64,000 nt of DNA from positions 43,862 to 107,861 of the forward strand of contig JAGDZJ010000011.1 of NCBI GenBank assembly GCA_049115955.1, written 5' to 3'. Positions 8,457 to 17,159 of the stretch are shown piece by piece. Made by a program: the position numbers and the translations under genes. The stretch is from Salinispirillum sp049115955 (GTDB taxonomy: Bacteria; Pseudomonadota; Gammaproteobacteria; Pseudomonadales; Natronospirillaceae). A model generated the notes under the pieces. That model ran no database searches and had not been told where the DNA came from. It was given only the letters and a program-made list of their open reading frames with translations. Within the stretch, counting starts at the first letter, position 1. The number at the start of each line of letters is the position of its first letter.

Positions 8457-9917
8457 ATGATCGACAAAACTTTGAAACAACTTTCGGCAGGCCTCGCATC
8501 CGGCGAGTTCTCCAGTACAGAACTGACTAAAGCCTATTTGCAGCGCATTGAAACGCTGGACGGCCAATTGAATGCATTTATTTCTGTCACCGCCGAAACC
8601 GCTTTGGCAACCGCGGCTGAAGCCGACGCCGCCATCAAAAACGGCTCAGCAGGACCCTTAACCGGCATCCCACTGGCGCACAAAGATATCTTCTGTACGC
8701 AAGGCGTGAAGACCACCTGCGGTTCGCGCATGCTCGACAACTTCATTGCGCCGTATGAGTCTACCGTGACCAGCAAGCTGAAAGCCGCTGGCACCGTCAT
8801 GGTAGGTAAAACCAACCTTGACGAATTCGCCATGGGCTCCTCGACCGAAAGCTCTTACTACGGCCCGACGCGCAACCCGTGGAACACCGACACGATTCCC
8901 GGCGGTTCGTCCGGCGGTTCAGCGGCAGCGGTAGCCGGCGGTTTGGTTCCTGCGGCGACCGGCACCGACACCGGCGGCTCTATCCGTCAACCGGCAGCCT
9001 TATGCGGCATTACCGGTCTGAAACCCACTTACGGGCGGGTATCGCGCTGGGGCATGATTGCCTATGGTTCTTCACTCGACAGCGGTGGCCCGCTGACAAA
9101 AACAGCCGAAGACGCTGCCTTGATGCTGAACGCCATGGCCGGTTTTGACGCCAAAGACTCCACCTGCGTTGACCGTGCAGTACCAGACTACACCGCCACT
9201 TTGGGCGACAGCATTAAAGGGCTGCGCATCGGTCTGCCGGAAGAATATTTCGGCGAAGGCTTGGACAGCGGCATTGCGGATCGCGTAAACGCAGCCGTTA
9301 AAGAGCTGGAAAAATTGGGTGCTGTGGTCAAAAAGATCAGCCTGCCACGCACGCAATTGTCCATCCCGGCCTACTACATCATTGCGCCAGCAGAAGCCTC
9401 CACCAACCTGTCACGTTATGACGGTGTGCGCTTTGGCTATCGCTGTGACGACCCGAAAGACCTGCTCGACATGTACACGCGTACACGTGCGGAAGGCTTT
9501 GGTGAGGAAGTGAAACGCCGCATCATGATCGGCACCTATGCACTGAGCACCGGTTACTACGACGCCTATTACAACAAGGCGCAGCAGTTACGTCGCCTGA
9601 TCAAAGACGACTTCCAAACCGCCTTTGCTGACGTTGACGTGATCGCTGGCCCTACTACGCCGCACCCGGCGTGGAAACTCGGTGCCAAAGGTAATGACCC
9701 GGTTGCCATGTATCTGGAAGACATTTACACCCTGTCGGTGAACTTAGCGGGCTTGCCCGGCATGTCCGTGCCTTGTGGCCAAGTTGATGGACTGCCGGTT
9801 GGTCTGCAATTGATCGGCAATTACTTTGACGAAGCCCGCCTGTTGAATCTGGCCCACCAGTTCCAGCTCAACACAGATTGGCACACACAGACTCCGGCAT
9901 TCGGTAAAGAGGGTTAA
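8457..9917 (+). CDS. gatA: Asp-tRNA(Asn)/Glu-tRNA(Gln) amidotransferase subunit A
   Basis: Amidase-signature glutaminase subunit that releases ammonia from glutamine and channels it to GatB. Length 486 is typical. The Ser-cisSer-Lys triad is visible as K76 (PLAHKDIF), S151 (GGSSGGSAAA) and S175 (TDTGGSIRQP). It follows gatC after 61 bases and precedes gatB by 3 bases, so translation is likely coupled. Presence of GatCAB suggests that Asn-tRNA or Gln-tRNA is made indirectly in this organism; which one depends on whether AsnRS and GlnRS are encoded elsewhere. Confidence 0.98.
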   Translation: MIDKTLKQLSAGLASGEFSSTELTKAYLQRIETLDGQLNAFISVTAETALATAAEADAAIKNGSAGPLTGIPLAHKDIFCTQGVKTTCGSRMLDNFIAPYESTVTSKLKAAGTVMVGKTNLDEFAMGSSTESSYYGPTRNPWNTDTIPGGSSGGSAAAVAGGLVPAATGTDTGGSIRQPAALCGITGLKPTYGRVSRWGMIAYGSSLDSGGPLTKTAEDAALMLNAMAGFDAKDSTCVDRAVPDYTATLGDSIKGLRIGLPEEYFGEGLDSGIADRVNAAVKELEKLGAVVKKISLPRTQLSIPAYYIIAPAEASTNLSRYDGVRFGYRCDDPKDLLDMYTRTRAEGFGEEVKRRIMIGTYALSTGYYDAYYNKAQQLRRLIKDDFQTAFADVDVIAGPTTPHPAWKLGAKGNDPVAMYLEDIYTLSVNLAGLPGMSVPCGQVDGLPVGLQLIGNYFDEARLLNLAHQFQLNTDWHTQTPAFGKEG

Positions 9918-9920
9918 GAA

Positions 9921-11354
9921 ATGGAATGGGAAATCGTCATCGGTCTGGAAGTGCACGCTCAGCTTTCGACCAACACCAAGATATTTTCCGGTGCCAGCAC
10001 CAAATTTGGCGCTGCGCCGAACACACAGGCCTGTGCGGTAGACCTCGGCCTGCCGGGCGTACTGCCAGTATTCAACGAAAACGCCCTGCGTAAAGCGGTG
10101 TCATTTGGCCTCGCCATTGGCGCGGAAATCGGCAAGCGTTCTGCGTTTGACCGTAAGAACTACTTCTACCCTGACCTGCCAAAAGGCTATCAGATCACCC
10201 AGATGGATCACCCCATCGTGGGTACCGGTGAAGTCGAAATTATGCTGGAAGACGGCAGCCTGAAAAAAGTGGGCGTTACGCGCGCGCACTTAGAAGAAGA
10301 TGCCGGTAAATCGTTGCACGAAGACTTCCAAGGCATGACCGGTATCGACTTGAACCGGGCGGGCACACCGCTGCTTGAAATCGTTTCTGAACCCGATATC
10401 CGCAGTGCCAAAGAAGCCGTGGCTTATCTGAAAAAGATCCACAGCATCATCACTTATGTTGGTGTTTCCGACGGCAACATGGCCGAAGGCTCCATGCGTT
10501 GCGACGCCAACGTATCCGTGCGGCCTAAAGGCCAGCAAGAATACGGCACGCGTTGCGAAATCAAGAACGTGAACTCATTCCGCTTCGTTGAGCGCGCTAT
10601 CAACTATGAAGTAGAACGCCAGATCGCCATCATCGAAGACGGCGGTACTATTGTGCAGGAAACACGCCTGTACGATTCGGTGTTGGACGAAACGCGCAGC
10701 ATGCGCTCTAAAGAAGTGGCGAACGACTATCGCTATTTCCCCGAGCCTGACCTGTTGCCGGTAGAAATCGACGATGCCTACATCGAAGCCGTACGTGCGC
10801 AACTGCCCGAACTGCCCGATGCGAAGAAAGAGCGCTTTATGTCGCAGTACGGTCTGAGCGAGTACGACGCTTTGATTTTGTCGAATACGCGTGACATTGC
10901 GGATTTCTTCGAGACGGTCGCAGCGGTGAGTAAAGAGCCAAAACTGTCTGCCAACTGGGTCATGGGCGACCTGACAGCGGTATTGAACAAAACCAATACT
11001 CCTATTGGTAAAAGCCCTGTATCGGCGGAAGATCTAGGTGTACTGATCGAGCGTATTACCGATAACACTATATCGTCGAAGATCGCTAAAACGGTCTTTG
11101 AGAGCATGGTGGCCGAGGGTGGCACGGCGGACGCAGTAATAGAACGTCAGGGCCTGAAGCAAGTCAGCGATACAGGTGCCATTGAAGCAATGATTGACGA
11201 AGTCATTGCTGCGAGCCCGCAGCAATTGGCAGACTATCGTGGTGGTAAGGACAAATTGTTTGGTTACTTCGTTGGACAGGTTATGAAGGCCTCAAAAGGC
11301 CAAGCGAACCCGGCGTTGGTGAATGACATCCTGAAACAGAAGCTGGACGGCTAG
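9921..11354 (+). CDS. gatB: Asp-tRNA(Asn)/Glu-tRNA(Gln) amidotransferase subunit B
   Basis: Kinase/transamidase subunit that activates the mischarged aminoacyl-tRNA with ATP and adds the ammonia delivered by GatA. It opens MEWEIVIGLEVHAQLST, the family signature, followed by the FDRKNYFYPDLPKGYQIT and EIKNVNSFR segments. The C-terminal helical tRNA-binding tail (Yqey-like, about residues 330-477) is complete, ending near GQVMKASKGQANP. Length 477 is normal. Last gene of gatCAB; it is followed by a REP-like doublet with a GC-rich stem that may act as a weak terminator. Confidence 0.98.
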   Translation: MEWEIVIGLEVHAQLSTNTKIFSGASTKFGAAPNTQACAVDLGLPGVLPVFNENALRKAVSFGLAIGAEIGKRSAFDRKNYFYPDLPKGYQITQMDHPIVGTGEVEIMLEDGSLKKVGVTRAHLEEDAGKSLHEDFQGMTGIDLNRAGTPLLEIVSEPDIRSAKEAVAYLKKIHSIITYVGVSDGNMAEGSMRCDANVSVRPKGQQEYGTRCEIKNVNSFRFVERAINYEVERQIAIIEDGGTIVQETRLYDSVLDETRSMRSKEVANDYRYFPEPDLLPVEIDDAYIEAVRAQLPELPDAKKERFMSQYGLSEYDALILSNTRDIADFFETVAAVSKEPKLSANWVMGDLTAVLNKTNTPIGKSPVSAEDLGVLIERITDNTISSKIAKTVFESMVAEGGTADAVIERQGLKQVSDTGAIEAMIDEVIAASPQQLADYRGGKDKLFGYFVGQVMKASKGQANPALVNDILKQKLDG

Positions 11355-11391
11355 TTGCAGCGACGCGGATATCGTAGGACGGGGGCTTTCC

Positions 11392-11456
11392 GTAGGAGGC
11401 CAGCCCCCTGGCCGAACCTTTCGCGCACGCTTGTGTGAACTGGGCTGCACTCCTAC
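11392..11456. repeat. REP-like doublet (two opposed GTAGGAG units)
   Basis: On the plus strand GTAGGAGGCCAGCCC begins at 11392 and folds into GGCCAG-CCCC-CTGGCC (11398-11413). On the minus strand a second unit begins at 11456 with GTAGGAGTGCAGCCC, identical at 13 of 15 positions. Two REP units in opposite orientation make a REPIN-like doublet. A second possible stem, GGGGGCT (11381-11387) with AGCCCCC (11402-11408), overlaps the first unit. The GTAG start and stem-loop are features of REP sequences mobilised by RAYT transposases; no RAYT gene is in this window. It lies between gatB and the TRAP locus. Confidence 0.55.
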
Positions 11457-11543
11457 ACAACAACACGGAGTCATTGTCATGCGCTTGCAACGTCTGGGCT
11501 ATACTGTCAGAAGAACCTGATAACCAATTAAGGGGTTTGTATT

Positions 11544-12518
11544 ATGGTTCGTGCATTTTTCTTCGTTTTACTGGTTTTGCCTGTTATCGCAACAGCCACC
11601 ACCACTCTGAAGATTTCGACCGCCTACCCTGCGGGTACCTTCGCCGTTGAGCAACTGAGGCTTGCTGGTGAGGAAATTCTTCGTTCGACCGATGGCCGTG
11701 TGCGCCTTCAGATCTATCCAGGCGGCGTGATGGGCGACGACCAAGCTATACAGCGGCGCATTCGTATCGGCCAGCTCGATGGCATGGTGGCCCAAAGTGG
11801 CGCCATCAGCAACCTGCATGGCGACCTGCAACTTTACAGCCTCCCCTTTCTTTTTAACTCTCCCGCCGACGTAGACCGGTTACGTGCGCAGTGGGACACA
11901 AAACTGCTCGAACGCTTACACACACTCGGCTGGCAGGGTTACGGGCCGATTGACGGCGGCTTTGCCTACATCATGTCACAGGATCCAATTCAGAACAGAC
12001 AAGACCTGAACGATGCTCGCCTATGGGTGCCCGCAAACTCTACCGCGCCTTTGTTTGCTCAAGCCCTTGGCATACGTCCAATAGCACTGCCTATTGGCGA
12101 AGTACTGACCAGCTTAACCACCGGCGGCATAGACAGCATCGTGTCCCCCGTGCCTGCGGCGCTGACTTTACAATGGTTTTCACGCGTTGATTACTTAGTT
12201 AATCAGCCGGTGATCTATACCTATGCGTTGGTGCTGTTGTCTGAGCGGTCTTTTAGAGGCATCTCAGAGCCTGACCAAGCGATTGTCAATGCCGCTCTTA
12301 GCCGGTACGCCGCAGATATGGATGCTCGGAGTCGGCGGGATAATGCAGCGGCACTAGCGGCCATCGAGCAACAGAACGTGCGCATACTGCCATCCAATGA
12401 TGGCATACGTGACAGCTTTATAGCATCACGTGAGGACATCTATCGCTTGCTACGCGACCAAGGGGCTTTGTCTGACGATGGCCTAAATGCGGCAATCGAC
12501 TTCATTTCAGCCATGTAA
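11544..12518 (+). CDS. TRAP transporter solute-binding protein, DctP family (first of two)
   Basis: Periplasmic receptor for a tripartite ATP-independent transporter. Signal peptide about residues 1-18 (VRAFFFVLLVLPVIATA), then a mature DctP fold of normal length (324 total). Characteristic segments are KISTAYPAGT, YPGGVMGDDQAIQRRIRIGQLDG and LWVPANS. The ligand-anchoring arginine region and the loop VSPVPAALTLQWFSRVDY match its paralogue at 13505 closely. It is followed by a clear rho-independent terminator before tatT, so it may be transcribed as a separate unit. Substrate unknown; the TatT neighbour points to the TPAT class, probably hydrophobic or organic-acid ligands. Confidence 0.9.
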   Translation: MVRAFFFVLLVLPVIATATTTLKISTAYPAGTFAVEQLRLAGEEILRSTDGRVRLQIYPGGVMGDDQAIQRRIRIGQLDGMVAQSGAISNLHGDLQLYSLPFLFNSPADVDRLRAQWDTKLLERLHTLGWQGYGPIDGGFAYIMSQDPIQNRQDLNDARLWVPANSTAPLFAQALGIRPIALPIGEVLTSLTTGGIDSIVSPVPAALTLQWFSRVDYLVNQPVIYTYALVLLSERSFRGISEPDQAIVNAALSRYAADMDARSRRDNAAALAAIEQQNVRILPSNDGIRDSFIASREDIYRLLRDQGALSDDGLNAAIDFISAM

Positions 12519-12558
12519 ATCGTGCTTACTGACGGGGGTGGAAACGCTCCCTAAGCTG

Positions 12559-12580
12559 GCTGCCCTCTGGCAGCTTTTTT
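12559..12580 (+). terminator. Rho-independent terminator after first DctP gene
   Basis: Stem GCTGCC / GGCAGC with loop CTCT, followed directly by six T residues (12575-12580). It lies 40 bases after the stop of the first solute-binding gene and about 47 bases before tatT, separating them transcriptionally or attenuating read-through. Confidence 0.85.
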
Positions 12581-12626
12581 CTGTGCAGGATAAACTGCCA
12601 ACTCCACTTTGACAGGGCGTCAATTA

Positions 12627-13460
12627 ATGCTTCGTACATTTGCTTTCATCGCAGCCTGCCTCATATTGACGGGCTGCGCGACTACACGGTTACCCGGCAA
12701 CGTCGCCGACGGGATATTGAGCAATACCGACTTAGAAGTGGTTGGTGACGGCCTACCGACTTACCTCATCACCCTAGACGGACTCGTGAACACCTACCCT
12801 CGCCGCGTTGGCATTCTGGCTACAGCTGCTGAACTGAACAGCGCTTATGCCGGTGTGTTTGTTGAATCTCCTGAACGGCAGCGTCACTTCACAGCCAAAG
12901 CACTGGATCTGTCGATGCGCGCCGCGTGTCGAGATATTCGTTCATTGTGTGAACCGCGCCAGCAAACCGTTATTGAATTGGAAGAAAACCTGGCCAACAT
13001 CAGCCGGGCTCGGCACGCCGATTCGCTCTACCTGCTCGGCTCTACTTGGGCGAGCTACATTCAATCGCACAGCGATGACTGGAACGCCGTAGCGGAACTG
13101 GCCAAAGTACAACGCATTTTAGAGCGCCAAGTCGAATTGGACCCGAGCTACAGTAATGGTATGGGCCAATTGTATCTAGGTGTGTTAGCCAGCTTGCTGC
13201 CTCCAGCACTGGGCGGTCAGCCCGAAGTAGCACGCGCTTACTTTGAAGCGGCGATAGAACAGTCAGAAGGGCGTAATCTCATTGTAAAGGTGTATTATGC
13301 CCAGCAATATGCGCGTCTACTGTTTGATCAAGAGTTACACGATCGCTTATTGAATGAGGTGTTAGCCGCCGACCCACGAGCTGGCACGCTGACCCTACAA
13401 AACACCTATGCGCAGCAATTAGCAGCCGAACTGCTTGAATCCGGCCAGTACTATTTTTAA
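12627..13460 (+). CDS. TatT-family TPR lipoprotein of TRAP transporter
   Basis: Lipoprotein of 277 residues with lipobox LTGC (acylated C17). The all-helical body (RHADSLYLLGSTWASYIQ, LYLGVLASLLPPALGGQPE, AREYFEAAI-like ARAYFEAAIEQS) matches the TRAP-associated TatT component family, first described in Treponema pallidum as Tp0956. That protein is a TPR-like trimer that binds the TRAP receptor TatP. The GG-PE turn after LLPPALG is characteristic. I chose ATG 12627 over an in-frame TTG at 12609 because it places a normal signal peptide before the lipobox. It sits between two DctP paralogues and before dctQM, so the locus is P-T-P-Q-M. Role as a periplasmic reservoir or ligand-transfer partner is inferred from the treponemal work. 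Confidence 0.85.
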   Translation: MLRTFAFIAACLILTGCATTRLPGNVADGILSNTDLEVVGDGLPTYLITLDGLVNTYPRRVGILATAAELNSAYAGVFVESPERQRHFTAKALDLSMRAACRDIRSLCEPRQQTVIELEENLANISRARHADSLYLLGSTWASYIQSHSDDWNAVAELAKVQRILERQVELDPSYSNGMGQLYLGVLASLLPPALGGQPEVARAYFEAAIEQSEGRNLIVKVYYAQQYARLLFDQELHDRLLNEVLAADPRAGTLTLQNTYAQQLAAELLESGQYYF

Positions 13461-13504
13461 CGCGTGACTGGCATACTGAATTAAATTGTGCACGGAGCAT
13501 CTGA

Positions 13505-14500
13505 ATGATTTGTAGACTGAGTGTGGGTTTATCGGCCATGTTATTGGCGGTATCAGTTTCTGCTATGGAACTTAAGATATCGACCCTTTACCCAGACGGC
13601 ACCTCAGAGGTCAATGCGTTAAAGCGCGCCAGCACGCTGATTCAGCAGGAGACGGACGGCCGCGTTAGCATTCGAGTCTATCCCGGTGGTGTGATGGGTG
13701 ACGATCAGGCCGTTGAACGTCGCATCCGCATCGGCCAGCTACACGGCGCCATGGTTCAAACCGGAGCCTTGTCGAATGTATTTCCCGACATTCAAGTGCT
13801 TAATGCCCCGTTCGCTTTTAGCAACTACGACGAAGTTGACTATGTGCGGGCGCAATTTGACGAAGACATTGCTCAAGCCTTGCGCGAACGTCAATACCAC
13901 ACCTTCGGCTTCGTCGATGGTGGTTTTGCCTATGTGATGAGCAAATCGCCGGTCTCTTCCGTCGACGAATTAAAGCAGCAGAAGCTTTGGCTGCCTGCCA
14001 ACGACCGCTTCTCCGAGCAAGTGGCTCGTTCGTTCGGTATATCACCTATTATTTTAGGCATCTCAGAAGTACTGACATCACTGCAAACCGGCACCATTGA
14101 CGCCATTATTGGGCCACCAGCCGCGGCACTAACACTGCAATGGTTCTCGCGCGTCAGTTACTTAACCGACATGCCGCTTATCTATACCTACGGTACCTTG
14201 TATATCCATGACCGCCATTTCTCCCGCTTGTCCGCAGAGGACCGCGAAGTAGTAACGCGCATTCTCAATGAGGCCTTTGATGAACTGGATCGTAACAGCC
14301 GTCGGAACAACCAGCGGGCCTACGATGCGTTGTTGAATCAGAATATTCGTGAAGTGAATCTGTCGCCAGAGCAAGTGAACAGCATACGTGCTAACGCCGA
14401 TCGAGCCTACCAGACTCTGGTAGACTCAGGAGAGTTCTCACAAGAGTGGCTGGATCGCTTCCTCGCTACGTTAGAAACCTACCGTCAGGAACAACAGTGA
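13505..14500 (+). CDS. TRAP transporter solute-binding protein, DctP family (second)
   Basis: Periplasmic TRAP receptor of 331 residues with signal peptide about residues 1-20 (cleavage near VSA-ME). It is a clear paralogue of the gene at 11544, sharing YPGGVMGDDQAVERRIRIGQLHG, the FVDGGFAYVMS block, LWLPAND and PPAAALTLQWFSRVSYL. Shine-Dalgarno CGGAG lies just before the ATG. Its TGA stop overlaps the GTG start of dctQ (GTGA), so this is the receptor translationally coupled to the membrane subunits. Having two receptors with one QM pair suggests either two substrates or a receptor pair sharing TatT. Confidence 0.92.
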   Translation: MICRLSVGLSAMLLAVSVSAMELKISTLYPDGTSEVNALKRASTLIQQETDGRVSIRVYPGGVMGDDQAVERRIRIGQLHGAMVQTGALSNVFPDIQVLNAPFAFSNYDEVDYVRAQFDEDIAQALRERQYHTFGFVDGGFAYVMSKSPVSSVDELKQQKLWLPANDRFSEQVARSFGISPIILGISEVLTSLQTGTIDAIIGPPAAALTLQWFSRVSYLTDMPLIYTYGTLYIHDRHFSRLSAEDREVVTRILNEAFDELDRNSRRNNQRAYDALLNQNIREVNLSPEQVNSIRANADRAYQTLVDSGEFSQEWLDRFLATLETYRQEQQ

Positions 14501-14991
14501 TTCGACGCGCCCGCACCCTCTTTCATTGGTTCGAAGATGGCTTACTGGTCAGCGTGTTTGTCACTATGCTTGTGCTCGCAGTGACACAAATCGTGGTGCG
14601 CAATACGCTCGATTTTTCGTGGTCTTGGATTGATCCACTGAACCGTATTGGCGTGCTGTGGATTGCCTTACTGGGTGCCATGATTGGCGCACGACGTAAC
14701 AACCACATCAAGATTGATCTGGCCACGCAGCTTCTTCCCCCCGCGATGTCGTCACCCATCAACCGGCTCGTTGCGGCACTCAGCAGTGTTGTCCTAGCCA
14801 ACTTGGCTTGGCACACATGGCGACTCGTGCTCGACGAAAAAGCCTTCGGCTCTCCGGCCTTTAACGGGTTGCCTGCCTGGCCATTCCAAACCATCATGCC
14901 CATCGCTTTTGGCATCATGGCCATCCGCTATTTTTGTATGATTTTCTGGCCCGTAGCGCCAGACACCGACGATGAGACCGCTGCGACATGA
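14497..14991 (+). CDS. TRAP transporter small permease, DctQ family
   Basis: Small membrane subunit of 164 residues with four predicted membrane helices (about 14-34, 47-65, 89-107, 130-147). Conserved features include the W-rich VVRNTLDFSWSWIDPLNRIG segment and RRNNHIKID, typical of DctQ. The frame is open upstream to an ATG at 14446 inside the dctP gene, but the GTG at 14497 forms a GTGA overlap with the dctP stop and has a CAGGAA Shine-Dalgarno, so I prefer it. Its own stop overlaps the dctM start (ATGA). Confidence 0.92.
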   Translation: MIRRARTLFHWFEDGLLVSVFVTMLVLAVTQIVVRNTLDFSWSWIDPLNRIGVLWIALLGAMIGARRNNHIKIDLATQLLPPAMSSPINRLVAALSSVVLANLAWHTWRLVLDEKAFGSPAFNGLPAWPFQTIMPIAFGIMAIRYFCMIFWPVAPDTDDETAAT

Positions 14992-16265
14992 ACCAAGCCA
15001 TCTACGTCGGTATTCTGCTGATTGCCCTGCTGGGCATGCCCCTGTTTCTCGTTTTGCTTACGGTGGCTGGTGTCGGCTTCAGCTTTGCCGACATAGACCT
15101 GATTGTCATCGGCATTGAGCTGTATCGCATTACCGACTCGACCGTGCTCATGGCCTTGCCGCTGTTCGCCTTTGCCGGTTTCCTGCTCAGTGAATCCAAT
15201 ACCGCACAACGTCTGGTGCGTTTATCACGCGCCGCCTTGGGCTGGATGCCCGGCGGCATGATGTTGATTGCCTTACTGACCTGCGCCTTCTTCACCATGC
15301 TGACCGGCGGTTCTGGCGTCACCATTGTGGCGCTGGGCGCCCTGCTCTACCCCGCTCTGACACAAAGTAACTACGAACCGCGCTTCAGCCTGGGCCTGCT
15401 GACCACTTCAGGCAGCCTTGGGCTACTCTTGCCACCGGCCATACCGCTGATTCTGTATGGCATTATTGCGCAACAAATGGACATTCCCGGCGTCGACATT
15501 GTTGACCTGTTTATTGCCGGTTTGATTCCTGCCTTATTGATGATTCTTGCCCTATACGGCTATGGACTCTGGGCCAACCGCCGCCAGCCGATTGAACTGG
15601 TGCCCTTTAATTGGCAAGAGTGCAAAGTGGCTCTGCGCGAAACGGTCTGGGAATTGCTCATACCAGTGATTGTGCTGGGCGGCGTGTTCAGTGGCTTCTT
15701 CGTTCTGTCTGAAGCCGCTGCCGTGACCGCGTTCTATGTACTGATCATCGAAACTTTGGTTTATCGAGAAATTTCGGCGCGTGCCCTGCTCAAAGCCATG
15801 CGCGAAAGCTTGATCATGATCGGTGGTATTTTGTTGATTCTAGGGTCAGCCATGGCGTTCACCAACTTGCTGGTGTTCAACAATGTGCCCTTTATGCTGT
15901 TTGATCTGATCGGTGACCGGGTGACGAACCCTTGGGTCTTTTTGATCTTACTCAACATCTTGCTTCTCGTACTGGGGGCTTTTTTAGACATCTTCGCTGC
16001 ACTGGTAATCATGGTGCCGCTGATCCTGCCACTGGCGATGAAGTACGGCATAGACCCCATTCACTTGGGCGTCATCTTTGTCGCCAACATGCAAATCGGC
16101 TACTTCACGCCTCCGGTCGGCATGAACCTGTTTATCGCCAGCTATCGCTTCAAAAAGCCGATTTCCGAGCTGTATCGCGCCACGTTGCCGTTTCTTGGGG
16201 TTTTACTGTTGGTCGTGCTGCTGATCACGTATGTACCCTGGCTTAGCCTGGTATTTGTTCGTTGA
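14988..16265 (+). CDS. TRAP transporter large permease, DctM family
   Basis: Large transport subunit of the ion transporter superfamily, 425 residues with about 11-12 membrane segments. It has the repeated motifs expected for DctM: FTMLTGGSGVTIVALGALLYP near residues 104-125, LLTTSGSLGLLLPPAIPLILYG near 138, and NMQIGYFTPPVGMNLFI near 365. It would import the ligand of the two upstream receptors using a sodium or proton gradient. Last gene of the P-T-P-Q-M locus; no obvious terminator follows. Confidence 0.95.
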   Translation: MNQAIYVGILLIALLGMPLFLVLLTVAGVGFSFADIDLIVIGIELYRITDSTVLMALPLFAFAGFLLSESNTAQRLVRLSRAALGWMPGGMMLIALLTCAFFTMLTGGSGVTIVALGALLYPALTQSNYEPRFSLGLLTTSGSLGLLLPPAIPLILYGIIAQQMDIPGVDIVDLFIAGLIPALLMILALYGYGLWANRRQPIELVPFNWQECKVALRETVWELLIPVIVLGGVFSGFFVLSEAAAVTAFYVLIIETLVYREISARALLKAMRESLIMIGGILLILGSAMAFTNLLVFNNVPFMLFDLIGDRVTNPWVFLILLNILLLVLGAFLDIFAALVIMVPLILPLAMKYGIDPIHLGVIFVANMQIGYFTPPVGMNLFIASYRFKKPISELYRATLPFLGVLLLVVLLITYVPWLSLVFVR

Positions 16266-16353
16266 CCGTCACCTATCACTACCAACGGGTAGCAATTGAT
16301 GGCGATTACAATTACTGTAACCAACTAGTGGCCTTCAAGTTTAGTATTTGAGA

Positions 16354-16962
16354 ATGAAGCAAAGCGCATTTTTAGCTTGGATTTTTAGAATGCCCCTCAT
16401 TAAGCGGTGGGGTTTAATGCATTGTACGAAACCCGAAAACGTTGCGGAGCACAGTCACCAAGTCGCTGTGATCGCTCACATCCTGTGCGTCATCAAGAAA
16501 GAGCGGTACGGTGGGACGTTAGACCCAGAGAAAGCCGCAACGCTCGCAATTTTCCACGAGGTTTCGGAAACCAAACTGCAAGATCAAAATCACGTCGTTA
16601 AGTATCACAACCCGGAATTCACCAAACAATACAAAAAGCTAGAACTGTTAGCGGAACAGGAATGCTTGGACACACTCCCTGATGACCTCAAAGACCACTA
16701 CGCCGACCTGGTCATCCAGAACAACGTCGATCCAGACTATCGGCAAATCTTGAAAGCGTCCGACACCCTGTCCGCCTACCTTAAAGCGTTAGATGAACAA
16801 AAGTTCGGGAACGTGGAATTTGATTACGTAAGAAAAAATATTGAGCAAAAACTAATATTACTAAAACAAGACCTTCCAGAAGTTAACGATTTTCTTAACG
16901 TCTTCGCTGAGAGCTGTCTTGCCTCTATTGATGAGCTTTCGTCCGGAACCGAACCTGCATAG
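16354..16962 (+). CDS. yfbR: YfbR-like 5'-deoxynucleotidase, HE variant of the HD motif
   Basis: HD-domain phosphohydrolase of 202 residues resembling E. coli YfbR, which dephosphorylates deoxyribonucleoside 5'-monophosphates. The N-terminus MKQSAFLAW aligns with E. coli MKQSHFFAH, which fixes the ATG at 16354 rather than an in-frame TTG at 16348. R18, W19, H33 (ENVAEHS), H68, E72, D77 and D137 (ASDTLSAYLK) are all present in register. However the metal-binding aspartate D69 is glutamate here (IFHEVSE), and the loop normally reading GDLPTPVKY is QDQNHVVKY. The gene is AT-richer than its neighbours and has weak upstream signals, hinting at transfer. Activity may be altered; family assignment is firm, activity is not. 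Confidence 0.85.
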   Translation: MKQSAFLAWIFRMPLIKRWGLMHCTKPENVAEHSHQVAVIAHILCVIKKERYGGTLDPEKAATLAIFHEVSETKLQDQNHVVKYHNPEFTKQYKKLELLAEQECLDTLPDDLKDHYADLVIQNNVDPDYRQILKASDTLSAYLKALDEQKFGNVEFDYVRKNIEQKLILLKQDLPEVNDFLNVFAESCLASIDELSSGTEPA

Positions 16963-17159
16963 ACTTTCCTGCTAGATTCATGAAGAAAACGGCCTATTTC
17001 ACACCTGCGTTTCTGAAGATACATGGAAAAAAACATCACCTAATCTACTGAAAAATCTTACATATTCTGATTTACACGGCACTAAGTACCTGATTCTGCT
17101 CCATTCCTACGCCAAGACATTCGTTGCCAACAAGGATATATTGATCACACAAAAATAAT

